Source: Pseudomonas sp. SDI
Lineage (GTDB): Bacteria > Pseudomonadota > Gammaproteobacteria > Pseudomonadales > Pseudomonadaceae
DNA: 64,000 bases
Reading direction: 5' to 3'
Assembly (NCBI RefSeq): GCF_003105155.1
Contig: NZ_QETK01000008.1
Coordinates: forward strand, 62,001-126,000
Under the pieces are notes generated by a model, which did no database searches, had not been told where the DNA came from, and saw nothing but the letters and a program-made list of their open reading frames with translations. Below are positions 43,877-51,860 of this stretch, in pieces; position 1 is the stretch's first letter, and the number at the start of each line of letters is the position of its first letter. A program made the position numbers and the translations under genes.

Positions 43877-45259
43877 TCAGCGGTCGGCCGGCCGCCGCTT
43901 GGCTTTGCGCCGGTACAGCATCTGCAGGTTTTCCATGGACAGGCCGCTGGTGGCTTCCAGCCATTCCTTAATCCAATGCGCCGCGTCCCGCCCCTGCAAG
44001 GCCCGGATCATCCCCGGCAGGCTATCGCGCTGGTTGGGATGGCAGCGGCGCAGGAACAGTTCGAGGTTGCGCCCCTGCTCGATAAACGGTGCGTAAAGCA
44101 GGCACACCAATTGGCCCTCGCTCAGGTCGAAGGCCTGCACGGCCAGCTCGCTGGCCAGATAGCGCAGGCGCTCGGCGGCGTTGTCGCGCTGGTGCTCGCA
44201 CTGCAGCATCGCCGCCAGCGAACTGGGTATTGGCCGCATCCGCGGCAGCTGCTGCGCCTGGTTCACGTACGCGTCGATGCCCTCGGCATAGCTGCACAGC
44301 TCGACGAACGCCGCACGCAACCCGTGCAAATGCGCCACCAGTAACGGATTGCCGCCGATTGCCTCGTCGAAACCGAAGGCGTGGTTGTCGTAGCGCAGGC
44401 CAAGCAGGGTTTCGAGCAAGTCACGCTGACCACGCTCCGGTTCGATCAACAGGTCATCGATGGCGACGAACCGTGGCGCACGGTGTGGCAGCTCGCCGGT
44501 AAGCGGCCGGATCGGCTCGCCCAGCACCTGGGTGAGGTGGTTGTGGCGCAGCACGGCAAAGGTCTGGAACATTGCCGCCGGCGACGCTTCGACTGGCTGC
44601 ATACCGGCCAGCCCGGCCTCGCGCAGCATGCGCCGGCCCCAGGCCAGGTAGCGTTTGCGCTTGCGCTGCGGCACAACATTGATCACCGCGTCGACGCCAC
44701 CGTCATAGCTGCTGCCAAGCCGATGCAGATCGGCGAGTTCAAGGTAGCAGCGGTTGAGGAACGTTTGCCGGGTTTGCCCGGCGGTCAGGTGCCCGACGAT
44801 CAGCATGTCGAGCCGCTCGGCCGCCTTCTGGCCGGCAGAAACCGGCTCGCGGGCATCGAACAGGTGCACTTCGCCATCGTCGACCATCAGCAGTTCAACC
44901 CGCGGATCATCGTGCATCATCAACGCGGAAAAGGCCCGTTCGATATTGCCCTGGACGGTTTCCGACACCCCGGCATGGTGCGTCGTCACCACCCGCAGGC
45001 GGAACGTGCCCGGCCCGCGCGCAGCGATGCTCAACTGCGCGGCGCGCAGGCAGGCCAGCGCGTAGGCGCTGGTGTGGCCGCCACCGTAGGCGAGCATGAC
45101 CTTGAAGCCGTCGATTCGCTCCATGCCACCGGCAGCGACCAGTAAACGCTGGATAAGCAGTTGCAAGGAGGCGCGTTGGGCCTGGGACAGCCGCTCGAAC
45201 AGGCGCTGCAACACCTGCTGGTAAACGTAGTTCATCGCTTGAGTGTGGAATGTACCCAT
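43877..45259 (-). CDS. Conserved protein of unknown function with PP-loop-like motif
   Basis: The product has 460 residues with no signal peptide or membrane segment. Near residue 50 GFKVMLAYGGGHTSAYALA has the strand-glycine-loop-helix shape of the PP-loop (SGGxDS) of N-type ATP pyrophosphatases such as the Ncs6/Ctu group, but with YGGGHTS in place of the canonical motif. RLRVVTTHHAG follows at the position of a second beta strand, and the middle has DMLIVGHLTAGQTRQTFLNRC. No zinc-finger cysteines are obvious. It lies 70 bp upstream of the FAN1 gene in the same direction, so it may be co-transcribed. I do not recognise the family; the ATP-pyrophosphatase idea is tentative. Confidence 0.8.
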   Translation of the reverse strand: MGTFHTQAMNYVYQQVLQRLFERLSQAQRASLQLLIQRLLVAAGGMERIDGFKVMLAYGGGHTSAYALACLRAAQLSIAARGPGTFRLRVVTTHHAGVSETVQGNIERAFSALMMHDDPRVELLMVDDGEVHLFDAREPVSAGQKAAERLDMLIVGHLTAGQTRQTFLNRCYLELADLHRLGSSYDGGVDAVINVVPQRKRKRYLAWGRRMLREAGLAGMQPVEASPAAMFQTFAVLRHNHLTQVLGEPIRPLTGELPHRAPRFVAIDDLLIEPERGQRDLLETLLGLRYDNHAFGFDEAIGGNPLLVAHLHGLRAAFVELCSYAEGIDAYVNQAQQLPRMRPIPSSLAAMLQCEHQRDNAAERLRYLASELAVQAFDLSEGQLVCLLYAPFIEQGRNLELFLRRCHPNQRDSLPGMIRALQGRDAAHWIKEWLEATSGLSMENLQMLYRRKAKRRPADR

Positions 45260-45458
45260 GGTGCTTCCCTGTAGTGCCGGTCACGAGGACAAAAGGACAG
45301 CGGCCACGTCAATTGACCCGGCTGCACCTTCACGAAGGATTAACGTGATGTACGGGTAGGAACTTCTCTGTTCCCACCGGCACAACATAGCGCAAGCCAA
45401 CGCGTTATTCCGCCGCAAACAGCTAGGAAATGCCCTAAAGCTGAGTAGGAAATTTCTA

Positions 45459-45490
45459 TAAAAAAACCCGAAGACTGAGTTCGGGTTTTT
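45459..45490 (-). terminator. Intrinsic terminator of the oxidoreductase gene
   Basis: AACCCGAA and TTCGGGTT flank a 7-base loop, followed on the minus strand by a run of seven T. It begins 23 bp after the stop codon of the gene at 45513. T-runs on both sides may also stop transcription from the left. Confidence 0.85.
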
Positions 45491-45512
45491 CAACGTGTTG
45501 CCGCTACGGGTG

Positions 45513-46535
45513 TCAGGCCTCTGGCATCTCCAGCACCACCCGGCCACCGCACGGGCATTCGTCCATCAATTGATGCGCCTTGACGAATTGGTCGAACGGA
45601 TACACCTGGACGATCTGCGGGGTGAGCACGCGGTCGGCGGTGAACTGGTTGATGTCACGCAGCGCGCGGTGCAGCGCGACCTGGTCCTGGCTGATCCCCA
45701 GCTCCGGTTTGCCGGTGAAGTTGCCGATACAGTGCACGAAGAACTGGATGTTCTTCTGGAACGCCGCACAAGCCGGGAACGGTGTCTGGTTGCCACCCTG
45801 CAGACCGTACAGGACCAGGCTGCCGCGCGGCGCCAGCACATCGCCGAGCAGCGACATCTGCGGCCCGCCGAGGCCGTCGAGCACCATGTCGACGCCGCGG
45901 TTGTCGGTGTACTTGTTGATCTGCATGAGCAGGTCCTGCTCTTCGGTGACGATCACTTTGTCGGCACCGAGCTTGAGCAGGTTGTCGCGTTCGCTGCTGT
46001 CCTTGGTCGCGGCGATCACCTTCAGGCCCAGGGCTTTGCCGAGCTGGACGAAGGCCGGGCCGGCGCAGTGGCTGGCGTCGGTGACCAGTGCGCTCTGCCC
46101 GGCGCGGGCGCGAGCCAGGTCGACATAGGCGAAATAGGCGATAAGCAACGGCGTGTAGTGCACGCTGGCCTCGATCGGCGTAAGCAGGTCGGGGTAACGG
46201 GTGAGCGCGGTGCGCGGCAGTACGATGACTTCGCCGTACACCGGGTGTTCGTTAGGGCTGGTGGCTGGGAAGCTAGCGACCTTGTCACCGACGGCGAGGT
46301 CATCGACACCGTCGCCTACCGCCAGCACCACACCGGCCATCTCGTGGCCAAGGCCAGAGGGCAAACGGGCATGGGACGGGGCCAGGTTCTGCCGCCAGAG
46401 CACGTCATACCAGCTGATGCCGATCGCCTGAACGCGTATCTGCACTTCGCCGGCAGCCGGCTGGGGCACGGGTTGCTCTTCGCATTTGAGCACCTCGGCC
46501 TGGCCGAACTTATGGAAACGGATCATGCGGGACAT
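45513..46535 (-). CDS. Zinc-type alcohol dehydrogenase-like / quinone oxidoreductase (MDR)
   Basis: The product has 340 residues. The MDR core is visible: GQAEVLKCEEQPVPQPAAGE, GHEMAGVVLAVGDGVDDLAVGDKVASF, and the nucleotide region with QLGKALGLKVIAATKDSSERDNLLKLGADKVI and VLDGLGGPQ. The catalytic zinc ligands of true alcohol dehydrogenases are absent (no GHExxG with a cysteine pair), so reduction of quinones or enones with NADPH is more likely. ATG 46535 follows a GAGG site. It is divergent from a LysR regulator 223 bp away, which may control it. Confidence 0.9.
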   Translation of the reverse strand: MSRMIRFHKFGQAEVLKCEEQPVPQPAAGEVQIRVQAIGISWYDVLWRQNLAPSHARLPSGLGHEMAGVVLAVGDGVDDLAVGDKVASFPATSPNEHPVYGEVIVLPRTALTRYPDLLTPIEASVHYTPLLIAYFAYVDLARARAGQSALVTDASHCAGPAFVQLGKALGLKVIAATKDSSERDNLLKLGADKVIVTEEQDLLMQINKYTDNRGVDMVLDGLGGPQMSLLGDVLAPRGSLVLYGLQGGNQTPFPACAAFQKNIQFFVHCIGNFTGKPELGISQDQVALHRALRDINQFTADRVLTPQIVQVYPFDQFVKAHQLMDECPCGGRVVLEMPEA

Positions 46536-46758
46536 CGCAAACCTCGCCAAGTGAACCTTTAATGCCCTGAACTCTATCCGGGCTTTGACGGTTAGACCAT
46601 CAGTGGCCATTAATAGTCAACATGCCTGTCATTGATTGGTGCTATACGGCACCGATCCTGCCGTACCCTGGCGAACGTCGAAATAATCCGGTGCAGGGTA
46701 ACAGCCTTTGCCCGTAAGATTCACCCCTGCCCCAATTCTGCCCTGTGAAGCGAAGCCG

Positions 46759-47673
46759 ATGAACCGTAACGACTTGCGTCGCGTCGACCTGAACCTGCTG
46801 ATCGTCTTCGAGACGCTGATGCATGAGCGCAGCGTAACCCGCGCGGCGGAAAAGCTGTTCCTCGGCCAACCGGCGATCAGTGCCGCGCTGTCGCGCTTGC
46901 GTAACCTGTTCGATGACCCGTTGTTCGTGCGCACCGGGCGCAGCATGGAGCCTTCGGCGCGGGCGGTGGAAATTTTCGCCCTGCTCTCGCCGGCGCTGGA
47001 TTCGATTTCCACAGCGGTCAGCCGTGCCGCCGATTTCGATCCGGCGACCAGCACCGCAGTGTTCCGCATCGGTTTGTCCGACGATGCCGAGTTTGCCCTG
47101 CTGCCACAGTTGCTCAAGCGCGTGCGCGCCGAGGCGCCGGGGATCGTGCTGGTGGTACGCCGGGTGAACTACATTCTGATGCCGGCGTTGCTGGCCTCCG
47201 GGGAGATCTCGGTGGGCGTCAGCTACACCAGCGATTTGCCCGCCAACGCCAAGCGCAAGGTGCTGCGGCGCAGCAAGCCGAAGTTGTTGCGTGCCGACAG
47301 CATGCCGGGCAGCCTCAGCCTCGACGACTTCTGCCAGCGGCCGCATGCGCTGGTGTCGTTTGCCGGGGACTTGAGCGGGTTCATCGATGCCGAGCTGGAA
47401 AAGCTCGGGCGCAAACGCCATGTGGTGCTGGCGGTGCCACAGTTCAACGGTTTGAGCAGTTTGCTGGCGGGCACCGACATCATTGCCACCGTGCCGGATT
47501 ACACCGCCGAAGCGCTGACCGCTGCCGGTGGCTTGCGCGCCGAGGACCCGCCGCTGGAAGTGCAGAGTTTCGAGCTGCACATGGCCTGGCGCGGGTCGCA
47601 GGACAACGATCCCGGGGAGCGCTGGTTGCGCTCGCGGATTCAGATGTTCTTTGGGGATCCCGATAGCCTGTGA
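46759..47673 (+). CDS. LysR-family transcriptional regulator (island insertion target)
   Basis: The product has 304 residues. The N-terminal helix-turn-helix is DLNLLIVFETLMHERSVTRA and FLGQPAISAALSRLRNLFDDPLFVR. The effector domain contains FRIGLSDDAEFALLPQLLKR and RPHALVSFAGDLSGFID. ATG 46759 is supported by the family N-terminus. The C-terminus reads QMFFGDPDSL, encoded by 47641-47673. The same C-terminus is encoded a second time at 51139-51171, at the far end of a decayed island. The intact gene probably carries a 3' end restored by the inserted element. Likely target: the divergent oxidoreductase. Confidence 0.92.
   Translation: MNRNDLRRVDLNLLIVFETLMHERSVTRAAEKLFLGQPAISAALSRLRNLFDDPLFVRTGRSMEPSARAVEIFALLSPALDSISTAVSRAADFDPATSTAVFRIGLSDDAEFALLPQLLKRVRAEAPGIVLVVRRVNYILMPALLASGEISVGVSYTSDLPANAKRKVLRRSKPKLLRADSMPGSLSLDDFCQRPHALVSFAGDLSGFIDAELEKLGRKRHVVLAVPQFNGLSSLLAGTDIIATVPDYTAEALTAAGGLRAEDPPLEVQSFELHMAWRGSQDNDPGERWLRSRIQMFFGDPDSL
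47641..47673 (+). repeat. Left flank repeat: LysR 3' end (attL candidate)
   Basis: The last eleven codons of the LysR gene, encoding QMFFGDPDSL and stop, match 51139-51171 at 24 of 33 bases. Most differences are silent third-codon changes. Confidence 0.6.
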
Positions 47674-47787
47674 CTGACTTCCACTGAGATCCAAAAACAT
47701 CAATAAATTCAGCATCTTAATTTAAAATCAAGTCCAATGCCGTCCGTCGTACCCCCCCATTTCCGACGCTCTTGCGGGTATATTTTT

Positions 47788-47819
47788 GGGTACTTTTTCT
47801 GTTTCGAAAAAAAGTACCC
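47788..47819. repeat. 11-bp perfect inverted repeat before the integrase start
   Basis: GGGTACTTTTT and AAAAAGTACCC flank a 10-base loop, four bases before ATG 47824. A further GGGTA-like copy lies upstream at 47776. Similar GGGTAC repeats are common in front of island integrase genes. Confidence 0.65.
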
Positions 47820-47823
47820 GCAC

Positions 47824-47934
47824 ATGACGACTTCCCTCCCTACGCCCGCATTACGGCGAAAACTCAGCGATGCTTTCCTGCGTGCCATTGCCGAACCCGG
47901 CAAGTCGGCCGACCATGCGCGTCATAAGTGTTAG
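47824..47934 (+). pseudogene. Truncated tyrosine integrase (N-terminal fragment)
   Basis: The frame from ATG 47824 reads TTSLPTPALRRKLSDAF, LRAIAEPGKSAD, then a few unrelated residues to TAG. The segment KLSDAFLRAIAEPGKSAD matches the opening of arm-type DNA-binding domains of island tyrosine integrases, which normally run about 400 residues. Here the homology stops near 47915, exactly where the reverse-strand RHS fragment begins. A deletion has therefore removed the rest of the integrase and joined it to an RHS gene end. The position just downstream of the LysR stop codon is where an integrase that targets this site is expected. Confidence 0.65.
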
Positions 47935-48403
47935 CCAGGTTGACCTGGGCATCGGAGATGGACTGGGTGGGGCCGTTGGTATTCACTCCCGTCTGGCGAA
48001 TGATCATCCTCGCGCTTCGGGTGACGACCTGGTTCAGGTCGTTGCAGGTGTATTCGCTGCGCTGATAGCTCCCCAGGGTGGCGCTCGATTGCTCGGAACC
48101 GAGGCATCGCTCCGCCGCGTCATAGCTGAGGGTGTAGCCCTTGGCCAGGCATGCCTGGACACCGGCGACCACCTCTCCCCTGTCGAGTAATCCGTCCACC
48201 ATCATGGCCCGGTCGGTGGCGTCATACTTGAACCAGTTATCGATGACGCTGCGCACCCCGGCATGACTCACGGAATCCAACATCACCCGACGACGGTTGC
48301 CGAACTCGTCAAACTGATAGGTGAGTTTCATCGGGATAGTGCTGCCTACCGAGTAAGCAAAGTCATCCCTGTTCTTGCTCAGGTAAAATGTCGATGTCCC
48401 CAA
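47912..48403 (-). pseudogene. RHS/YD-repeat protein fragment
   Basis: The minus-strand frame, open from a TTG at 48403 to 47864, carries YD/RHS repeats: LTYQFDEFGNRRRVMLDSVS, TLSYDAAERCLG, YTCNDLNQVVTR and NTYDAHGRPT. Full RHS proteins exceed 1000 residues, so both ends are missing. The 5' end is closed by a TAA just upstream of 48403. The last residues (after YDAHGR) are read from integrase DNA on the other strand, and the stop lies within it. It is non-functional on its own but records a former RHS polymorphic-toxin locus. Confidence 0.75.
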
Positions 48404-48545
48404 GGCTTAAAAATGACCTGCTACTTTGAGGTAGCAGATTCGACGCAAGCTGTTGATGAGAAACGGCCGGCTGGCTACTGCGTTGCTATCGTTGCGAAAC
48501 GGTGGGTTTTCTGGCAGGAATTTTGAGTCAGATGTAATGAATAAA

Positions 48546-48576
48546 AGGCCGGCTTCCGCTTATCGGATGCCGGCCT
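48546..48576 (-). terminator. Intrinsic terminator downstream of the DUF4272 gene
   Basis: On the minus strand AGGCCGGC and GCCGGCCT form the outer stem, with TCCG/CGGA inside, followed by TTTTATTC. It lies about 100 bp beyond the stop codon of the DUF4272 gene. Confidence 0.75.
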
Positions 48577-48674
48577 ATGTGTTGGCGATTGCGGCGCGAC
48601 GCCCGTCGGCTAGGCTCACAGAAGATTAATAGTCGGGTATCGCGCCCTACAATTTCACCGTCCGGACATGTAGT

Positions 48675-49310
48675 TTAAGTGTCAAGAGAAATATCATCCC
48701 AATCCACGGAGGAGAACATCCACTCTAACGCCCGGTGTCTTTCCACAATCACATGAGGAGGCACCTTCCCTGGTACTATCCCTCCACCGAGACGAGCATG
48801 ACTAATCCCCCAATGCAAGCAGTATGCTAAATCAAGTGCAGAAACCATGTCGCTTACCGGAAGTAGTCTTGCTTTTTCACGGAAGCGTCGAGCTGACTCC
48901 AAAACTTTGAAATCGGGAAATACAGAAACTAAGTGATTAGGACTGGCCGCTGAAAAATCCAGCGTCGGCAAATAGCCAAGCCCCCATGCAAATGCACACA
49001 AGGCTTCAACTTGAACTTGGAATACTTGACTCAACTGAGAACTTGACTTAACAAACTTCAACTCCAAACTTGAAAGACTATCGGTCAGGCTTTCTTTTTC
49101 CAACCACGACAATGCTTTATTACGCGGAAAGCCATACGAAACAGCGACCACAACAGAGAGCACCAAGGCTCGATCGATAATTTCCTCCACAGGGCGAATC
49201 ACCAACTCCTCATCAAGGATCGGTAAAATATCCGCACGAGGGAACCCCAATTTTTCGGAATCCGCTAACGACTTACTTCTGACTTCAAAATAATTCATCT
49301 CATTGCCCAT
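48675..49310 (-). CDS. DUF4272-family protein, candidate immunity protein
   Basis: The product has 211 residues with no signal peptide. The C-terminal half has the DUF4272 pattern: QVEALCAFAWGLGYLPTLDF, SPNHLVSVFPDFKVLESARR, SALDLAYCLHWGISHARLGG and VIVERHRALEWMFSSVDWDD. The gene overlaps the end of the HNH-type toxin gene by eleven bases (ATG 49310) and is visibly richer in A/T than the chromosome around it. Genes in this position after a polymorphic toxin are usually immunity genes, and DUF4272 occurs in such sites. The start could also be ATG 49298. Immunity is inferred from position. Confidence 0.78.
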   Translation of the reverse strand: MGNEMNYFEVRSKSLADSEKLGFPRADILPILDEELVIRPVEEIIDRALVLSVVVAVSYGFPRNKALSWLEKESLTDSLSSLELKFVKSSSQLSQVFQVQVEALCAFAWGLGYLPTLDFSAASPNHLVSVFPDFKVLESARRFREKARLLPVSDMVSALDLAYCLHWGISHARLGGGIVPGKVPPHVIVERHRALEWMFSSVDWDDISLDT

Positions 49311-49836
49311 AGTAATCTGCAAATCCACCACTGCCGCCACCATGCAAATAATTCTGAAGCGCCGGATCTCTATGAACATTACGACGCAACAACCACATTG
49401 AATTCGGGTCCGTTTTAGGATGGTGCCATTCGGTCCCAGGTGGATTCAACAAGCCACTCCTAGCCGACTCCATATAACTCAGCACAGCTACACCAAATTC
49501 ATTATTTTCTCTACCAGCGAAGTCTAAATCAGCTCTGAGCTGATCCGCAAAGTTCCTATTGGCTCTTGCTCTATGCGCAGAACGTGAGGAACCAGAAATA
49601 GGTGACTCAGCAAGTACTTCGAAGAATGGCCCACTCCCTGCGTTGTTTTTAACAAGACTAGCATCGGCACCATTTAAAGCCATACCATCAACAGATACGA
49701 GAGTCTCTCTCAAAGAAAGTCTTTCAGTCAATGACGAAGTAGTCCGCACGACGCCCTGTGTGATTGATGCCCCCGTCTTCGCTAAACCTACGCCCCCGAA
49801 AAGACCGAGACCAAAGCGGAAGGTATCCTCAGCCAT
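49300..49836 (-). CDS. Orphan polymorphic-toxin module with C-terminal HNH/WHH-like nuclease
   Basis: The product has 178 residues from ATG 49836. The frame is open back to 49946, though without a usual start codon before that ATG. A glycine-rich pre-toxin segment (FGLGLFGGVGLAKTGASITQG) is followed by a C-terminal domain: RSAHRARANRNFADQLRAD, then GTEWHHPKTDPNSMWLLRR and DPALQNYLHGGGSGG. The WHH with downstream N and H residues resembles the WHH/HNH-endonuclease VII toxin group. It lacks any secretion or RHS core, so it looks like a displaced toxin tip. The DUF4272 gene that follows and overlaps is the candidate immunity partner. Low GC supports horizontal origin. Confidence 0.7.
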   Translation of the reverse strand: MAEDTFRFGLGLFGGVGLAKTGASITQGVVRTTSSLTERLSLRETLVSVDGMALNGADASLVKNNAGSGPFFEVLAESPISGSSRSAHRARANRNFADQLRADLDFAGRENNEFGVAVLSYMESARSGLLNPPGTEWHHPKTDPNSMWLLRRNVHRDPALQNYLHGGGSGGFADYYGQ

Positions 49837-49913
49837 CTGTGCGGGGCCAGTGGCGGCCAGATAATTTGAGGAAGCCCGAGCAGCACCGTAGAACGTATCA
49901 CGGGGATGCTCTA

Positions 49914-50660
49914 TTACATATCTCGCAATGGAGCCCGTGCATTACACATGTATTCTGAGGCACGCTCCAGCAACGTGGCTGAATGCAGCTCGCTCCCTGA
50001 GTACCTTCCATACTTGAATGCATAATTATCACCAGTTGGCGATGAAAGAACATTGAACCACCCTGCATCCCGAAGCTGCGTAATGAGCCAAGAGTCATGC
50101 AACCCCGCCTCAATGTCCCCAATGGAGGCAAACAGAGGTTTATCGTTAAAGTACTCTTTGCCAACTCGCTTGTACTCCCCCTCAAATTCGTCATGCATAC
50201 GCGACGAACCTTCTGCGGGTTTAGCTTTGGCGTCACTGCCATTCATTCCAACGATGTAGTCTGCTAGCGCATTACCAAACGCATCCACCGCCACCTGCCC
50301 ATAATCTGGCCGGCCACCACCAAACCACTTGTCCGTCATCCAAGCAGAAGCGTGCGCACTCACCTGCCCACGCACCACACTCCCAATCGCGCCGGGATCC
50401 CCATACAAATTCCCCGCGATCGCCGAACCAAGCGCCGATGCCGCCATGCCTTTCCAACTGAACGACGTTTCCAGGCCAACTACCTTGCTGCCAACATAGT
50501 TGCTGGCATAGATCACAGCCCCCTGCGCGGCATAGTTTATGGTTCCCCCAACGGCTTGGCTGGCGATACTGGAAGTAGCACTGGACACAAGCGGTGCAGC
50601 CAGGCTCACCACGCCGGCGGTAAATGTCGTGACCGCGGCCTGCTTGAGGGAGATACCGCA
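49914..50660 (-). pseudogene. Polymorphic toxin (RHS/contact-dependent type) C-terminal fragment
   Basis: The frame holds a pre-toxin region common to large secreted toxins: LKQAAVTTFTAGVVSLAAPL, INYAAQGAVIYASNYVGSK, FSWKGMAASALGSAIAGNLY, and QVAVDAFGNALADYIVGMNG. A variable tail follows (about 49914-50215, containing LHDSWLITQLRDAGWFNVLSS). The 5' end is cut near 50660, where a YhaV fragment starts on the other strand. It stops at 49914, about 80 bp before the HNH-toxin ATG and in a different frame. A single frameshift near 49920-49945 would join the two into one protein. Whether this is one broken gene or two modules is undecided. Confidence 0.65.
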
Positions 50661-50661
50661 G

Positions 50662-50988
50662 GAAAAGCTGATGTTTCGGGCATTGAGCCATCTGATCCTG
50701 GAGGCTGTGCCTGCCGATCCGGGCCGTGATGAGTTCCGCCAAGGTAATACGCTGGGCACCGCCTACCGACATTGGCGCCGTGCAAAAATCGGCAGGCGCT
50801 TTCGGCTGTTCTTTCGCTATGACTCAAGGTCCAAGGTCATCGTCTATGCATGGGTCAACGACGAAAATACTCTGCGCTCCGCAGGCAGCAAATCCGATCC
50901 CTACATGCTGGGCCGCGGCAACCCTCCGGATGACTGGGATGCGCTGACTGCTGCAACGCGTAGCGACTGGGACGAGCCCAAAGCATAA
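50662..50988 (+). pseudogene. YhaV-family toxin fragment
   Basis: The sequence encodes KLMFRALSHLILEAVPADPG, DEFRQGNTLGTAYRHWRRAK, RFRLFFRYDSRSKVIVYAWV and NPPDDWDALTAATRSDW, matching the C-terminal two thirds of YhaV ribonuclease toxins. The N-terminal part is missing; the frame upstream of 50662 is unrelated and overlaps the minus-strand toxin fragment. A short stretch is also lost where relatives have DPYAVFxKML (here DPYMLGRG). The PrlF-type antitoxin gene is absent. The toxin is presumably dead. Confidence 0.7.
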
Positions 50989-51138
50989 ATTGCGCAAGTG
51001 GGTGTGGGATTGCACGTTCGAAACCGATCCCTCCTCGTCGCATCCACTGGAATCCACTCGTAGCGGCTGTTGAAAGGGGTACATCTGTGGGTACAAATCC
51101 AATTTCCCGTTCATAACCTTTTGATTTACATGAATTTT

Positions 51139-51171
51139 CAAATGTTCTTCGACGACCCTGACAGCCTGTAG
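51139..51171 (+). repeat. Right flank repeat: second LysR 3' end (attR candidate)
   Basis: CAAATGTTCTTCGACGACCC and following bases encode QMFFDDPDSL and a TAG stop, with no LysR coding sequence before it. It pairs with 47641-47673 and marks the likely right boundary of the island. Confidence 0.6.
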
Positions 51172-51209
51172 GCGAGACGCCTTCGCTAACGCTATACGTC
51201 TTTACAAGC

Positions 51210-51237
51210 TTGCGATACATATGAAAATCCGTATATT
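51210..51237 (+). promoter_or_regulatory. Candidate arsR promoter
   Basis: TTGCGA at 51210-51215 and TATATT at 51232-51237 are spaced by 16 bp. CATATG-containing symmetric sequence around and after it (51218-51223 and 51248-51253) could be the ArsR operator. The arsR start codon is 65 bp downstream. Confidence 0.45.
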
Positions 51238-51301
51238 TGAAAAACCATATGCATGCAGCACACCTCGCCGCAGTCGCGCCGACTAGACACTGAGCACCGT
51301 T

Positions 51302-51658
51302 ATGAGCGACTCACTGACACCGACCAAGGTTTTCAAATCCCTCGCCGACGAGAACCGCATTCTGATGATGCTGCTGATCGCTCGCGAGCAGGAGCTGTGC
51401 GTCTGTGAACTGATCTGTGCCCTGGAAGAAAGCCAGCCCAAGGTTTCACGCCACCTCGCACAACTTCGCACGTGCGGCTTGCTCGCAGACCGTCGACAGG
51501 GCCAATGGGTCTACTACCGGCTGCATCCAGAGCTTCCCGCGTGGGTACGCGAGGTCCTGGTAACGACACTGCAAGCCAACCACGAGTGGCTGAACACCAG
51601 CGCCAAACGGCTGGACGCCATGGGTGACCGGCCACTGCGCCTCGCCACCTGCTGCTGA
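51302..51658 (+). CDS. arsR: ArsR-family arsenic-responsive repressor
   Basis: The product has 118 residues: a winged helix-turn-helix with KVFKSLADENRILMMLLIAR and QPKVSRHLAQLRTCGLLADR. The arsenite-binding motif ELCVCEL (residues 37-43) is intact, and a further cysteine pair ends the chain. Binding of arsenite releases it from DNA. It opens an operon with a GAPDH gene and an ArsJ-type exporter, so induction by inorganic arsenic is expected. Confidence 0.95.
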   Translation: MSDSLTPTKVFKSLADENRILMMLLIAREQELCVCELICALEESQPKVSRHLAQLRTCGLLADRRQGQWVYYRLHPELPAWVREVLVTTLQANHEWLNTSAKRLDAMGDRPLRLATCC

Positions 51659-51860
51659 TCTCTTAGCGGATGCGCTGAATCGTTCTGGTCGGCGTTGCCT
51701 TGTGGCGCAAACGGCGCGGGTTCGCTCAGCCATCGACTGCCTTACCCCGGGCCTGGAACCATGACCGAGCGCCTTCTCCCCCACCCACATCGACAGCGAA
51801 CGAAACGTGTCAATCAGCAATCCCTCTGCCCCTCTCCAAGCGCACCCTGAGACCAAGAAC

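Larger units (their letters stand above)
50989..51301. other. Island right end and arsR upstream region
   Basis: This 313-bp stretch has no intact gene. It contains the displaced LysR 3' end at 51139-51171 and the probable arsR promoter at 51210-51237. The left 150 bp show nothing recognisable. Confidence 0.5.

Noticed and set aside
47674..47823. tRNA gene as island attachment site
   Set aside because: No tRNA-like cloverleaf is seen; the duplicated LysR 3' end explains the insertion better.
48418..48437. 7-bp hairpin CTGCTAC/GTAGCAG
   Set aside because: Too short and with no T-run or gene boundary to support a function.
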